A DNA stretch of 64,000 nt from Yeosuana aromativorans (GCF_014646655.1 NZ_BMNR01000005.1:62001-126000), one strand, 5' to 3'. Counted from the stretch's first letter, positions 53,056 to 62,850 are shown. Made by a program: numbers and translations. The notes: generated by a model from the sequence alone, not told the origin.

Positions 53056-55887
53056 CTAATTTAATTCTTTTTTAAGGAATTGTGCCGTGTAGCTTTTTTT
53101 ATGTGTTGCAACTTCTTCGGGGGTGCCTTCAACAATAATTTTTCCGCCGCCTTTACCTCCTTCATATCCAATGTCAATGATGTGGTCAACGGTTTTAATA
53201 ACATCCAAATTGTGTTCAATAATAAGCACCGTATTGCCTTTGTCAACCAATTTGTTCAAAACCAACATCAATACCCTGATATCTTCAAAATGAAGACCGG
53301 TAGTAGGTTCGTCAAGAATATAAAAGGTATTTCCGGTATCTCGTTTACTCAATTCTGTTGCCAATTTTATGCGCTGGGCTTCGCCACCAGATAAGGTGGT
53401 GCTTTGTTGCCCTAAGGTAATATAGCCCAAACCAACATCCTTAATGGTTTTAAGCTTATTATGTATTTTAGGGATATGCTCAAAGAAGTCCACGGCTTCA
53501 TTAATGGTCATATCCAACACATCGCTAATGGATTTTCCTTTGTACCGAATTTCCAAGGTTTCTCGGTTAAACCGCTTACCTTGACAGGTCTCGCATTCTA
53601 CATAAACGTCTGGTAGGAAATTCATTTCTATCACCCGCAATCCGCCACCTTGACAGGTTTCACAACGGCCTCCTTTTACGTTAAAACTAAACCTGCCTGC
53701 CTTGTAACCACGTATCATGGCTTCTGGTATTTTGGCAAACAAGCTTCGTATCTCACTAAAAGTCCCTGTATATGTTACAGGATTGCTCCTGGGTGTTCTT
53801 CCAATAGGGGATTGGTTAACATCAATTACTTTATCAATGTGTTCTAATCCTTCAATGCTTTTGTATGGCATGGGCTTTTTAACACCGTTAAAATAATGCG
53901 CGTTTAAAATAGGGTAGAGTGTTTCATTGATCAATGTGGATTTTCCACTGCCGGAAACACCTGTTACACCAATCATTTTGCCTAACGGAAATGAAACCGT
54001 TACATTTTTTAGATTGTTGCCCGTGCAGCCTTTAAGTGTAATGGAATGACCATTTCCTTTGCGGCGTTTTTTTGGGACTTCAATTTTTTTTGTTCCGTTT
54101 AAATAGTCAGCCGTTAAGGTGTTATGTGTTTTTAATTCTGCAGGTGTTCCAATACTGATTATTTCACCACCGTGCTTTCCTGCTTTTGGGCCAATATCAA
54201 TAACATAATCAGCGCGTTCAATCATATCCTTATCGTGCTCAACCACAATGACCGAATTTCCAATATCACGCAAGGATACCAACGAATTGATAAGTTTGTT
54301 GTTGTCACGTTGATGCAGCCCGATGCTTGGTTCATCCAAAATATATAATACGCCTACCAATTGCGAGCCAATTTGAGTTGCCAATCTGATGCGTTGCGCT
54401 TCACCACCGGACAAGGATTTTGAGCTTCTGTTAAGTGATAAATACCCTAATCCCACATCCAATAAAAACTGAAGTCGTGCTTTTATTTCCTTGATAATTT
54501 CCTCAGCTATTTTTAATTGTTTTTCAGATAACTGATTCTGTAACGTGTCAAACCATTTGGCAAGTTCAACAATATCAATACTCGACAACTCTGCAATATT
54601 TTTATCGTTTACTTTAAAGTAGAGGGATTCTTTTCGCAATCTGGACCCTTCACATTCCGGACAGGTTATTTTGTCCATGTAATCTTTTGCCCAGCGTTTT
54701 AACGATGTGGAATCGGCTGTTTTGTATTGGTTTTCTATAAAGTTAGCCACACCTTCAAAATCAATTTTATAATCCCTGGTAACTCCCAATGTTTTGCTTT
54801 CTACAGAAAACTTCTCATTACCACCGTATAAAATCATGTGCTTGGCCTCTTCTGGAATATCTTTGTAGGGATCTGTTAATTTAAAATTGAAGCGTTGCGC
54901 TATGGTTTCCAGTTGTTTGAAAATCCAGCTGTTTTTTTCAGGGCCGTGTGGTGCCAAAGCACCATTTTTTATGGAAAGCGAATCATCTGGAACGATTTTT
55001 TTTTCATTTACTTGATATAGGGTGCCAATACCATTGCAATTAGGGCAAGCACCTTTTGGTGAGTTAAATGAAAAATTATTAGGCTCTGGATTTGGGTATG
55101 ATATCCCTGAAGTTGGACACATCAGGTTTCTGCTAAAATATCTGGTTTGTTGTGTGTCTTGGTCTATTACCATAAGCACATCTTCTCCATGGTACATGGC
55201 CGTATTGATGGATTCCGTTAAGCGTTTGTCATTATCAGCCGTACTATCAATAACCAATCTATCAATTACTATTTCTATATCATGGGTTTTGTATCGGTCC
55301 AGTTTCATGCCTTTGGTAAGGTCTTTAATCTCACCATCGGTTCTTACTTTAACAAAACCTTGCTTGGCAATTTGCTCAAAAAGTTCTCTATAATGCCCTT
55401 TTCTGGAACGTACAACGGGTGCCAATATATTGATGCGTTTTCCCTTAAAATCAGAGATGATGAGCTCCTTGATTTGCTCATCACTATAACTTACCATTTT
55501 TTCGCCAGTGTTATAACTATAGGCATCACTTGCCCTTGCATATAACAACCGTAAGAAATCATAGATTTCCGTAATGGTTCCAACCGTAGAGCGTGGTGAC
55601 TTGCTGGTTGTTTTTTGCTCAATGGCAATAACTGGTGACAATCCATCAATCTTGTCAACGTCAGGACGTTCCAAACCTCCTAAAAATTGTCTTGCATAGG
55701 CTGAAAAGGTTTCTATATACCGACGTTGGCCTTCAGCATAAATGGTATCAAAAGCCAAAGAGGATTTACCACTGCCAGACAATCCTGTGATAACCACTAG
55801 TTTTTCCCTGGGAATGGTGACATCAATATTTTTAAGGTTATGCACTCTAGCGCCTTTAACCTCAATATGTTCTTCAAAATGGCTCAT
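53056..55887 (-). CDS. uvrA: Excinuclease ABC subunit A
   Basis: 943 aa, full length. Two ABC modules: Walker A GLSGSGKSSLAFD (about 34-46) and GVSGSGKSTLINE (about 640), signatures LSGGEAQRI twice, and Walker B ILDEPSIGLH / ILDEPTTGLH. The C-terminal zinc module (CETCQGG to ECETCQGK) is intact. In the N-terminal zinc module the first pair reads CPTSG instead of CPxCG, so one Cys is missing; I believe this is common in Bacteroidetes UvrA. It scans DNA and loads UvrB for nucleotide excision repair. Confidence 0.98.
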   Translation of the reverse strand: MSHFEEHIEVKGARVHNLKNIDVTIPREKLVVITGLSGSGKSSLAFDTIYAEGQRRYIETFSAYARQFLGGLERPDVDKIDGLSPVIAIEQKTTSKSPRSTVGTITEIYDFLRLLYARASDAYSYNTGEKMVSYSDEQIKELIISDFKGKRINILAPVVRSRKGHYRELFEQIAKQGFVKVRTDGEIKDLTKGMKLDRYKTHDIEIVIDRLVIDSTADNDKRLTESINTAMYHGEDVLMVIDQDTQQTRYFSRNLMCPTSGISYPNPEPNNFSFNSPKGACPNCNGIGTLYQVNEKKIVPDDSLSIKNGALAPHGPEKNSWIFKQLETIAQRFNFKLTDPYKDIPEEAKHMILYGGNEKFSVESKTLGVTRDYKIDFEGVANFIENQYKTADSTSLKRWAKDYMDKITCPECEGSRLRKESLYFKVNDKNIAELSSIDIVELAKWFDTLQNQLSEKQLKIAEEIIKEIKARLQFLLDVGLGYLSLNRSSKSLSGGEAQRIRLATQIGSQLVGVLYILDEPSIGLHQRDNNKLINSLVSLRDIGNSVIVVEHDKDMIERADYVIDIGPKAGKHGGEIISIGTPAELKTHNTLTADYLNGTKKIEVPKKRRKGNGHSITLKGCTGNNLKNVTVSFPLGKMIGVTGVSGSGKSTLINETLYPILNAHYFNGVKKPMPYKSIEGLEHIDKVIDVNQSPIGRTPRSNPVTYTGTFSEIRSLFAKIPEAMIRGYKAGRFSFNVKGGRCETCQGGGLRVIEMNFLPDVYVECETCQGKRFNRETLEIRYKGKSISDVLDMTINEAVDFFEHIPKIHNKLKTIKDVGLGYITLGQQSTTLSGGEAQRIKLATELSKRDTGNTFYILDEPTTGLHFEDIRVLMLVLNKLVDKGNTVLIIEHNLDVIKTVDHIIDIGYEGGKGGGKIIVEGTPEEVATHKKSYTAQFLKKELN

Positions 55888-55902
55888 AAATCAGCAAAAG
55901 TG

Positions 55903-55910
55903 CAAAGGTA
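55903..55910 (-). promoter_or_regulatory. Candidate -7 element for uvrA
   Basis: Minus strand TACCTTTG followed by CA, a very typical flavobacterial -7 element, about 16 bases before the uvrA ATG. No clear -33 at normal spacing. Confidence 0.55.
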
Positions 55911-56012
55911 CAATTTTAGTTGCTAAATTTTTGTTAAGTCAATCCAGCATTTTTTATAGATTAAATAAAGAATGCTCTGATATACCAGAGCATTTCAGAA
56001 AGAATATTTAAT

Positions 56013-56381
56013 TTAAGTTTTTAATATTGACAATTCACCACTTTCCAATGATTTTGTATAGTTAGCTCTTACCTTTTTTATACAACCAAAGAATTTTTTA
56101 CCGTTCTTTCTCACTAAATGGACATAAACATCCCCAATTTTATTGGTTTCAACCTTTTTGATTATGGCGTGATTTCCTTCAACAATATTGTAATTGGCTA
56201 AGCCACCTCTTTTGGATATAATATTTAAGTTAGGAAAGAAAATGTGCTTATAACCGTTAGCATTGGTTTTATTAATAATCAAGACATCACCTACCTGAGG
56301 ATCAGAATTACTTAAATCAATATTATTGTTTGCTAAGGTAATACTAGCTAACAAAAACAAACAGTAGCAAATTTTTTTCAT
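56013..56381 (-). CDS. Hypothetical exported protein
   Basis: 122 aa. Signal peptide (about 1-17, ICYCLFLLASITLA), then a small basic beta-rich domain (SDPQVGDVLIINKTNANGYKHIFFPN; KIGDVYVHLVRKNGKKFFGCIKKVRANY). No family recognised. It stands alone between uvrA and a plus-strand gene. Confidence 0.72.
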   Translation of the reverse strand: MKKICYCLFLLASITLANNNIDLSNSDPQVGDVLIINKTNANGYKHIFFPNLNIISKRGGLANYNIVEGNHAIIKKVETNKIGDVYVHLVRKNGKKFFGCIKKVRANYTKSLESGELSILKT

Positions 56382-56740
56382 AGACTGAATTTTTATAGGT
56401 TTTTCACTAAATTATGCTATTTAAATTAAAGTTGCAAAGGGTTTAAAACACAACAATTTACAGGCTTTTAGGATGTTTTTTGTGAACACCCCTTTTTTTT
56501 TAATACCACAACAAAATTAATTTGTTTATTTTTTTAAGAGAGTTTTTTTTAGGTGGGTCTGTGTCTTTATTTTGAAATTATTAATGGGCAATACCCTTTA
56601 AAAAAACAGGTTGTGAAGATTTTTTAAATAGCAGTTTTTAACAATTATTTAATATTCTATTTGTTTTTGATTTAATGCTTTTATAAAGAATTTTTATCGA
56701 AAGTTTAGTATCATTGTGATATGAATTTAAAAAAATAAAT
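56382..56740. other. Intergenic region between divergent hypothetical genes
   Basis: 359 A/T-rich bases with long T runs. I see no tRNA, no clear gene and no strong hairpin. TATCATTG at 56709-56716 is a one-mismatch -7 element 25 bases before the ATG at 56741; confidence in it is low. Confidence 0.5.
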
Positions 56741-57265
56741 ATGAAGATATTAGGAATAGGCTCTAGGATCAAACATGCAGATTACGGAAAAGGCGTTGTG
56801 ACCAATGTATCATCAAAACATTACTGGGTGACTTTTATTGAAAGCGGTTTGGAAACCATTGATTTAGATTCAGAGTTTGAAATTATTGAAGCTGCTGAAG
56901 ATGATGTGGATACGGTTAGTTTTTTTGATGTGGAACGTAGCCTAACCGAAATCCTTAAAAAATGGAGCGATGTCACAGAAATAGTCCCAATTGCTGACAA
57001 ATGGAAGGGCGGCAAACTTATATTGGAGCCGGGTGATACCAGTTTAAAAGCAAGTGAAATACCTATTGATACATTTTTCCATAAAATCACCATGGTGCGG
57101 GATCGTTTGCGGGTTATGGAACAAAAAGTAAACTCCAGCAACTTGGATGAACAGGAAAAAATAGATTTGCAGCAATATATTACACGTATTTACGGAAGCT
57201 TAACCACGTTTAATGTATTGTTTAAATTAAAAACACAACAGTTTGTAGGACAAAAGTCTAGTTAA
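56741..57265 (+). CDS. Conserved protein with UvrD-C/Tudor-like N-terminus
   Basis: 174 aa, soluble. The first 45 residues (GSRIKHADYGKGVVTNVSSK, then WVTFIESGLETI) resemble the small SH3/Tudor-like domain at the C-terminus of UvrD/PcrA/Rep helicases, which binds RNA polymerase. The rest is acidic and helical, ending in a likely coiled coil (about 120-165). No catalytic motif. Convergent with the next gene, six bases apart. Function unknown; the domain match is by eye. Confidence 0.72.
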   Translation: MKILGIGSRIKHADYGKGVVTNVSSKHYWVTFIESGLETIDLDSEFEIIEAAEDDVDTVSFFDVERSLTEILKKWSDVTEIVPIADKWKGGKLILEPGDTSLKASEIPIDTFFHKITMVRDRLRVMEQKVNSSNLDEQEKIDLQQYITRIYGSLTTFNVLFKLKTQQFVGQKSS

Positions 57266-57271
57266 GATTAT

Positions 57272-57988
57272 TTAATATGTTCCTTTAATGTTGGTGATTT
57301 CAATTCCCAAGAAGAAAATATTATGAAATGTAGGAAGCATGGCACCACTTTCGGTTGTTGTCCAATTACTCCATGAAGATTCCAAACCCTTTAGTGGTAA
57401 GATTGATACCCACATTTTAAAACTTTTGGGTTTGCCGCTTTCATCAAATAACCAAAGATACGAATCGCCAGGTGTTGAGCCTCCTTTGGTGTAAGTCACC
57501 AATAATGCAGGGTCGCCATTATATTGAGTTACATAGCGTCGTTCTGTACCATAGTCAAACACTTTATAAGGTGCAACCAACCAAAAAGAATCGTTATTGA
57601 AATATGAAATAGCTTTTTTAATCAGATCTTTGCCCATATCACTTTCAATATTGAATCCGTGGACATAGGCTTTGCTTAAAGCTTTGTCGTTTAAGTTTAA
57701 ATCCACTTTATAGTCTTCCCAATACACTGAACATAGGCTTTCATTTTTCTTCCATTTATAGTGGTGTTTCCTTTTAAATGTCCACTCCAAATAATTGGTG
57801 TTCTTATAGGCATCATAATTTAAGGCGTCCAACATGTTGTAGGCTAATGCATCTGCTTGTTGGCCTTGTTCACCGGTAGGAAGGTCATCATTGTATTTGA
57901 AAAACATAAACACAAAAAACAAAATACTAGGCAGTGTTAAAAACACAATAAACCCAGTAATTATTTTAAATGTTTTTTTTACTTTCAT
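57272..57988 (-). CDS. Hypothetical membrane-anchored protein
   Basis: 238 aa. One N-terminal membrane span (about 9-31, IITGFIVFLTLPSILFFVFMFF) with a positive cytoplasmic end. The rest lies outside: an aromatic-rich alpha/beta domain with no motif I know (KRKHHYKWKKNESLCSVYWE; YSW-type strands). No signal cleavage site obvious. It lies 88 bases after ggt on the same strand but is probably not an operon partner. Confidence 0.72.
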   Translation of the reverse strand: MKVKKTFKIITGFIVFLTLPSILFFVFMFFKYNDDLPTGEQGQQADALAYNMLDALNYDAYKNTNYLEWTFKRKHHYKWKKNESLCSVYWEDYKVDLNLNDKALSKAYVHGFNIESDMGKDLIKKAISYFNNDSFWLVAPYKVFDYGTERRYVTQYNGDPALLVTYTKGGSTPGDSYLWLFDESGKPKSFKMWVSILPLKGLESSWSNWTTTESGAMLPTFHNIFFLGIEITNIKGTY

Positions 57989-58075
57989 AAGTTTAGGGTA
58001 TAGATATTTTAATCATAACATTCTATAAACCAGCGCTAAAATATTAAATAGAATTGATTCAATTATGGAATTGAA

Positions 58076-59779
58076 TTAAAAACCGACAGCCGTATCATCC
58101 CCTCGATGATCTGCACCACCCTCAAGCGTTTTATCGGATAAAACCATGATTCCATCTACCTTGCCAATTACTGGAGAATTTTTTTCATTGATGTTATATC
58201 CCTTGTCTTGCAACTGATGGATTAAGTTTTCATCAAACGAATGCGGTTCCATTTCAATCTCATCCGGAAGCCATTGATGATGAAACCGAGGGGCGTCAAC
58301 AGCCTCTTGCATGGTCATATTGTATTCATGAACATTAAGGATGGTTTGCAAAACCGAGGTTATGATAGTGGAGCCTCCTGGTGTTCCAACAGACATAAAT
58401 AAACTCCCGTTTTTTTCAATGATTGTTGGAGTCATGGAACTCAACATGCGTTTTTCTGGCTGAATACTGTTGGCTTCAGCACCAATAAGCCCAAACATAT
58501 TGGGTACGCCCGGTTTGCTGCTAAAATCATCCATTTCGTTATTTAGGAAAAACCCGAGTTCTGAGCAATATAATTTGGAACCGTAGGCACCATTAAGAGT
58601 AGTGGTAACAGAAACAGCATTACCAAATTGATCAATAATTGAATAGTGAGTTGTTTCATTACTTTCAACAACTTCAACATTGCCATGCGTTACATCACTT
58701 GATAAGGTAGCTTTGTCAAATGAAAAATCAGCCATTCGGCCTTTTAAATACGCATCACTAATCAAAGCTTTTCCTGGAATGGACACAAAATCCGGATCAC
58801 CCAAATAGTAACTTCTGTCAGCATAAGCACGACGTTCGGCTTCTGTAATCACTTGAATGCTCTTCAATGAATTATGTCCATATTCGTGCAGATCATAGGG
58901 TTCTATCATTTTCATGATTTGTGCCAAACAGATTCCGCCACTGGATGGTGGTGGCATGGAAATAATTTTTAAATCATCATAATTAAATGTAATGGGAGTT
59001 CGCCATTTGGCTTTATACTTAGCCAAATCCTCTTCTGTAATTAGGCCTCCATTGTCTTGAATAAATTTAACCAGTATTTTGCCGGTTTCGCCTTTGTAAA
59101 ACTCATCTTCGCCATTTTTTAAGATACGTTCCAAGGTTTTTGCCAAAGCAGGGTATTTTATGGTATCCTGTTCTTTCCAAACTTTGTAGAACAAGAGAGA
59201 GTCTTTATTGACCAAACGGAATTTGGATTGGTAATAATTAAACCTTTCAGCTTGGTTTTTGGTGACAACCACACCTTTTTTAGCAAGAGCAATTACAGGT
59301 TCCAAAATATCTTTCATGGGCAGCTTTCCAAATTTTTTGTGGACTTCAAACATACCGGCAACACTTCCAGGAACACCAATGGCCAATGAACCTAGTGTGC
59401 TTTTATCAGGTATGACATTGCCTTGCTCGTCTAGGTACATGTTCTTTGAAGCCGATAAAGGTGCTTTTTCCCTAAAATCGAGACTGCCAATATCGCCGTT
59501 TGATTGTCTATAAACCATAAAACCGCCGCCGCCCAGGTTACCAGCAAACGGATACGCAACAGCCAGGGCTAGACCGGTTGCAGCCATGGCATCAAACGCA
59601 TTACCGCCTTTTTTTAAAATATCAGCTCCTATTTGTGAGGCTTCCACACGAGCAGAAACCACCATGGCATGATGGGAGAGGAGCCCTCTGTTACTAGTTG
59701 ACGTATTTGGTGTTTCATTCTTTTTATTACAAGAAAAGCACAATGAAATAAATAAAAAAGTAAAAATAATTCGTTTCAT
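58076..59779 (-). CDS. ggt: Gamma-glutamyltransferase
   Basis: 567 aa. Lipoprotein-type signal (FLFISLCFSC, Cys17). Large subunit followed by the autoprocessing site: catalytic Thr in ESNETTHYSIID (around residue 370), then the conserved TTTLNGAYG-type oxyanion region and MLSSMTPTI, GGSTIITSVLQ. The precursor cleaves itself before that Thr. It hydrolyses or transfers gamma-glutamyl groups from glutathione-like peptides in the periplasm. Overlaps acpH by four bases, so translation is coupled. Confidence 0.95.
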   Translation of the reverse strand: MKRIIFTFLFISLCFSCNKKNETPNTSTSNRGLLSHHAMVVSARVEASQIGADILKKGGNAFDAMAATGLALAVAYPFAGNLGGGGFMVYRQSNGDIGSLDFREKAPLSASKNMYLDEQGNVIPDKSTLGSLAIGVPGSVAGMFEVHKKFGKLPMKDILEPVIALAKKGVVVTKNQAERFNYYQSKFRLVNKDSLLFYKVWKEQDTIKYPALAKTLERILKNGEDEFYKGETGKILVKFIQDNGGLITEEDLAKYKAKWRTPITFNYDDLKIISMPPPSSGGICLAQIMKMIEPYDLHEYGHNSLKSIQVITEAERRAYADRSYYLGDPDFVSIPGKALISDAYLKGRMADFSFDKATLSSDVTHGNVEVVESNETTHYSIIDQFGNAVSVTTTLNGAYGSKLYCSELGFFLNNEMDDFSSKPGVPNMFGLIGAEANSIQPEKRMLSSMTPTIIEKNGSLFMSVGTPGGSTIITSVLQTILNVHEYNMTMQEAVDAPRFHHQWLPDEIEMEPHSFDENLIHQLQDKGYNINEKNSPVIGKVDGIMVLSDKTLEGGADHRGDDTAVGF

Positions 59780-60381
59780 TTTGAGTTGGTTTTAAGTTCA
59801 ATTTCTTTTAGTTTTTGTTTGGAAAATGTAATGAGCTCTCCAAAAAAGAGCGTGAATTCGTTTTCAAAAGCTGTATAAAACGTTTCCAATTCATTAACTG
59901 CTTCATTCATGCTCGAACGGTTTTTTGTTCGCCTATTCATGCCTTCCAACGCTTTGGTAATGCCTTCAATAGAAGCGTAGCTCACTAACCAATTATCAGC
60001 TATCATATAAGGCATCATTTTTTGAATACGAAGCGGCAGCACATCGTAATGGTCTTCCAAGGAATCATAAAAAGATTCCACATAAGTTTCTAAAGAATCG
60101 TCACAATACTTGCTCCAGTTTTTCGCCAAAAAATGATCATAAAGCATATCCACAATTATTCCTGAATAATGTCCGTATTTTTCATGTAATCGTTTGGTGC
60201 TCATTCTAACGGTTTCATGAGCATCGGTAAATGTATCAATGTTTCTGTGCAGCAAAATACCTATTTGTATATCCGTTGGGTACTTTTTGTAATTCTTTCC
60301 TTTAATGCCATCAGCAATAAAATTACCAATGGTTACCAGGTCATTGTCGCCAGAAAGATATATATGAGCTAAGTAATTCAT
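59776..60381 (-). CDS. acpH: Acyl carrier protein phosphodiesterase (AcpH-like)
   Basis: 201 aa. The opening MNYLAHIYLSGDNDLVTIGNF and HRNIDTFTDAH with the metal-binding His/Asp pattern match ACP phosphodiesterase (ACPH family, HD-like). It removes the 4'-phosphopantetheine from holo-ACP. Starts a two-gene minus-strand unit with ggt and is divergent from glmM. Confidence 0.9.
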   Translation of the reverse strand: MNYLAHIYLSGDNDLVTIGNFIADGIKGKNYKKYPTDIQIGILLHRNIDTFTDAHETVRMSTKRLHEKYGHYSGIIVDMLYDHFLAKNWSKYCDDSLETYVESFYDSLEDHYDVLPLRIQKMMPYMIADNWLVSYASIEGITKALEGMNRRTKNRSSMNEAVNELETFYTAFENEFTLFFGELITFSKQKLKEIELKTNSK

Positions 60382-60428
60382 TTGTGAAATTTACGAATTA
60401 CGATTTAAGAATTACAATTTTGTAATTG

Positions 60429-60436
60429 TATATTTG
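60429..60436 (+). promoter_or_regulatory. Candidate -7 element for glmM
   Basis: TATATTTG, full TAnnTTTG match, 23 bases before the ATG at 60460. TTTA at 60404-60407 is a weak -33 at 21 bases. Confidence 0.45.
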
Positions 60437-60459
60437 TTTTCGAATTTAAAAAAAGACAT

Positions 60460-61848
60460 ATGACACTCATAAAATCAATTTCAGGAATCAGGGGTACCAT
60501 TGGTGGAACAGTAGGCGATAATTTAACACCTATTGATGCCGTTAAATTTGCCGCAGCATATGGCACATGGATTAAACAACAGCGCAATAAAGAGCATTAT
60601 AAAGTTGTGGTTGGGCGAGATGCCCGAATCTCTGGTGAGATGATTCAGAAATTGGTTATGAATACGTTGGTGGGCATGGGTATTCATGTAGTTGATTTAG
60701 GATTATCGACAACACCAACGGTGGAATTGGCCGTTCCTATGGAACATGCAGATGGTGGGATTATCTTAACGGCTAGCCATAACCCCAAACAATGGAACGC
60801 CTTGAAATTATTGAACACTAAAGGGGAGTTTTTGGATGGCGATGAAGGCGCCAAAATTCTGGAAATTGCCGAAAGTGATGCAATGACCTTTGCCGATGTG
60901 GATAGCTTGGGGAAAATAACAAAAAACAAAGCCTACATTGATCTACATATTATTGAAGTGTTGGATTTACCCTTGGTTACTGTAAAACCCATTGAAGAAA
61001 GACGATTTAAAGTGGTTGTGGACGGTGTAAACTCAACGGGAGGTATTGCTATCCCGTTGCTTTTGGAACGCTTGGGTGTTGATGTTATCAAGTTGTACTG
61101 TGAGCCAAATGGACACTTTCCACACAATCCAGAACCATTGAAAGAGCACTTAACCGATTTGTCTGAAGCCGTTAAAAAGCACAAAGCTGATTTTGGTATT
61201 GTGGTTGACCCTGATGTGGATAGGCTGGCTTTTATGGATGAAAATGGTGAGATGTTTGGTGAAGAATATACCTTGGTAGCCTGTGCCGACTATGTATTGA
61301 GCAGAACGCCAGGCGATACAGTGAGCAATATGAGCTCTACACGGGCCTTGCGTGATATCACTGTAAAACATGGTGGTATGTATGAAGCTAGTGCCGTTGG
61401 GGAAGTGAATGTGGTAAAGTTGATGAAGAAAAATAAGGTAGTCATAGGTGGCGAGGGCAATGGTGGTATTATTTATCCAGAATCGCATTATGGAAGGGAC
61501 GCCTTGGTTGGCGTGGCATTATTTTTAAGTTTGTTGGCCGATAAAAACATGACGGTGAGTGAATTGAGAAAAACCTATCCCAATTACTTTATGAGCAAAA
61601 AGAAAATCGAATTGACCCCAGGACTGGATGTGGATGGTATTTTAAAGGAAATAGAGAAGCGTTACCAAAACGAACAATTAACCACGATTGATGGTGTGAA
61701 AATTGATTTTCCTGAAAGCTGGGTACATTTACGCAAAAGCAACACAGAACCTATTATCAGGATTTATACGGAAGCCAAATCGCAAGCCGAAGCAGATGCA
61801 TTGGCAGATGATTTTATTAATGAAATTGGCGAGATAGCAAAAATATAA
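60460..61848 (+). CDS. glmM: Phosphoglucosamine mutase (alpha-D-phosphohexomutase)
   Basis: 462 aa. Phosphoserine loop TASHNPKQWNALK (around 104-116), metal loop DPDVDRLA, sugar loop GEGNGG and phosphate-binding RKSNTEPIIRIYTEA at the C-terminus. It interconverts glucosamine 6- and 1-phosphate for UDP-GlcNAc. The protein may alternatively be a phosphomannomutase/phosphoglucomutase; GEGNGG fits GlmM. It is followed by a REP-like inverted repeat before the lpxL-type gene. Confidence 0.9.
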   Translation: MTLIKSISGIRGTIGGTVGDNLTPIDAVKFAAAYGTWIKQQRNKEHYKVVVGRDARISGEMIQKLVMNTLVGMGIHVVDLGLSTTPTVELAVPMEHADGGIILTASHNPKQWNALKLLNTKGEFLDGDEGAKILEIAESDAMTFADVDSLGKITKNKAYIDLHIIEVLDLPLVTVKPIEERRFKVVVDGVNSTGGIAIPLLLERLGVDVIKLYCEPNGHFPHNPEPLKEHLTDLSEAVKKHKADFGIVVDPDVDRLAFMDENGEMFGEEYTLVACADYVLSRTPGDTVSNMSSTRALRDITVKHGGMYEASAVGEVNVVKLMKKNKVVIGGEGNGGIIYPESHYGRDALVGVALFLSLLADKNMTVSELRKTYPNYFMSKKKIELTPGLDVDGILKEIEKRYQNEQLTTIDGVKIDFPESWVHLRKSNTEPIIRIYTEAKSQAEADALADDFINEIGEIAKI

Positions 61849-61929
61849 CGATTACCAGGAGCGCTTAGCGACAAAGTAATCTCATGTGAAAAACTAAGAA
61901 ACAGATTGCTTCGTTACTTTCGCAATGAC
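61849..61929. repeat. REP-like imperfect inverted repeat between glmM and lpxL-like gene
   Basis: 81 bases filling almost the whole gap between two convergent genes. The right arm (CAGATTGCTTCGTTACTTTC, then GCAATGAC) is the reverse complement of a motif, GTCATTGCGA...GAAGCAATCT, common in flavobacterial intergenic repeats. The left arm (GGAGCGCTTAGCGACAAAGT, then AATCTCATG) is its degraded partner. It can form a long hairpin and may end both transcripts. Confidence 0.75.
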
Positions 61930-61932
61930 TAT

Positions 61933-62802
61933 TTATTTAGCGTGTTTCCACCGCTTATGGGTCCAAAAATAATATTCTGGGGCTTCATGAATTTGTTTTT
62001 CAACCTCGCGCAAAAACATATCCGTTAATTGGTAATCTTGGTAGCCTAATGAATTTTCAGCCAAGGTTAAAATCTCAGCTTCATAATAGCCGCGTTTTAC
62101 TTTGCTCACTTTTAAAAAAGCCGTAGTGAAATCCAATTTTTTGGCTATTCGTTCAGCTCCCGTAAAACATGGTACTTTAATGCCCATAAAATCTTGCCAA
62201 TACACTTCACTAGTAACTTTTGGAGACTGATCACTTAAAAACCCGGTAATGCTTTTTACATTGTTATGCTCCAAATCATTTATGTAAGCAATGGTTTCCT
62301 TTGTGCTGATAAGCGTGGTATTGAATTTTGAGCGAATATTTCTAACCAATTTATCAAAATACGGATTCGCCAATTTTTTATAAACGGCCAATCCTTTAAA
62401 ATTAATATAGTTTTCAATAACAATGGACCATTCCCAACTGGCATAATGCCCAAACATAAGGATGATACTTTTGTTAAGGGCTTCCAAGCGTTTGAACTCG
62501 TCAGGATTGTTAATTTTAAATCGTTTTTTTAATTCGCTACTGGAAATGGTCATGGTTTTTATCATTTCCAAGAACATATCACATAAATGGTGATAGAATT
62601 TTTTTGTAATATGGTTGATTTCACCATCGGTTTTATCAGGAAACACAAGTTTTAAATTGGCATCCACAACCTTTTTTCTGTAGCCAATAATGTAGTAAAC
62701 CAGTACATAAACACAATCTGAAAATACGTACAGTAACCTAAAGGGAAGTATGGAAATTACCCATAGAAATGGATAAACAAGTATATAAACAAGAAATTGC
62801 AT
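61933..62802 (-). CDS. Lipid A biosynthesis acyltransferase (LpxL/HtrB family)
   Basis: 289 aa. Membrane anchor (about 5-22). The acyltransferase H-x4-D/E motif appears as HYASWE (about 118-123); downstream blocks around SDQSPK and PCFTGAERIAKK are as in LpxL-type enzymes. It transfers a secondary acyl chain to lipid A on the cytoplasmic side of the inner membrane. Convergent with glmM across a REP-like repeat; divergent from the rhomboid gene. Confidence 0.9.
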   Translation of the reverse strand: MQFLVYILVYPFLWVISILPFRLLYVFSDCVYVLVYYIIGYRKKVVDANLKLVFPDKTDGEINHITKKFYHHLCDMFLEMIKTMTISSSELKKRFKINNPDEFKRLEALNKSIILMFGHYASWEWSIVIENYINFKGLAVYKKLANPYFDKLVRNIRSKFNTTLISTKETIAYINDLEHNNVKSITGFLSDQSPKVTSEVYWQDFMGIKVPCFTGAERIAKKLDFTTAFLKVSKVKRGYYEAEILTLAENSLGYQDYQLTDMFLREVEKQIHEAPEYYFWTHKRWKHAK

Positions 62803-62850
62803 GAATTAATTTTAAATTTGCACCAACAAACCGATATAAAATTTGTCAGG

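Noticed and set aside
55022-55545. Plus-strand frames of 123 and 87 codons inside uvrA
   Set aside because: Antisense to conserved UvrA sequence.
60405-60587. 60-codon minus-strand frame over the glmM start
   Set aside because: Antisense to the conserved GlmM N-terminus and its promoter.
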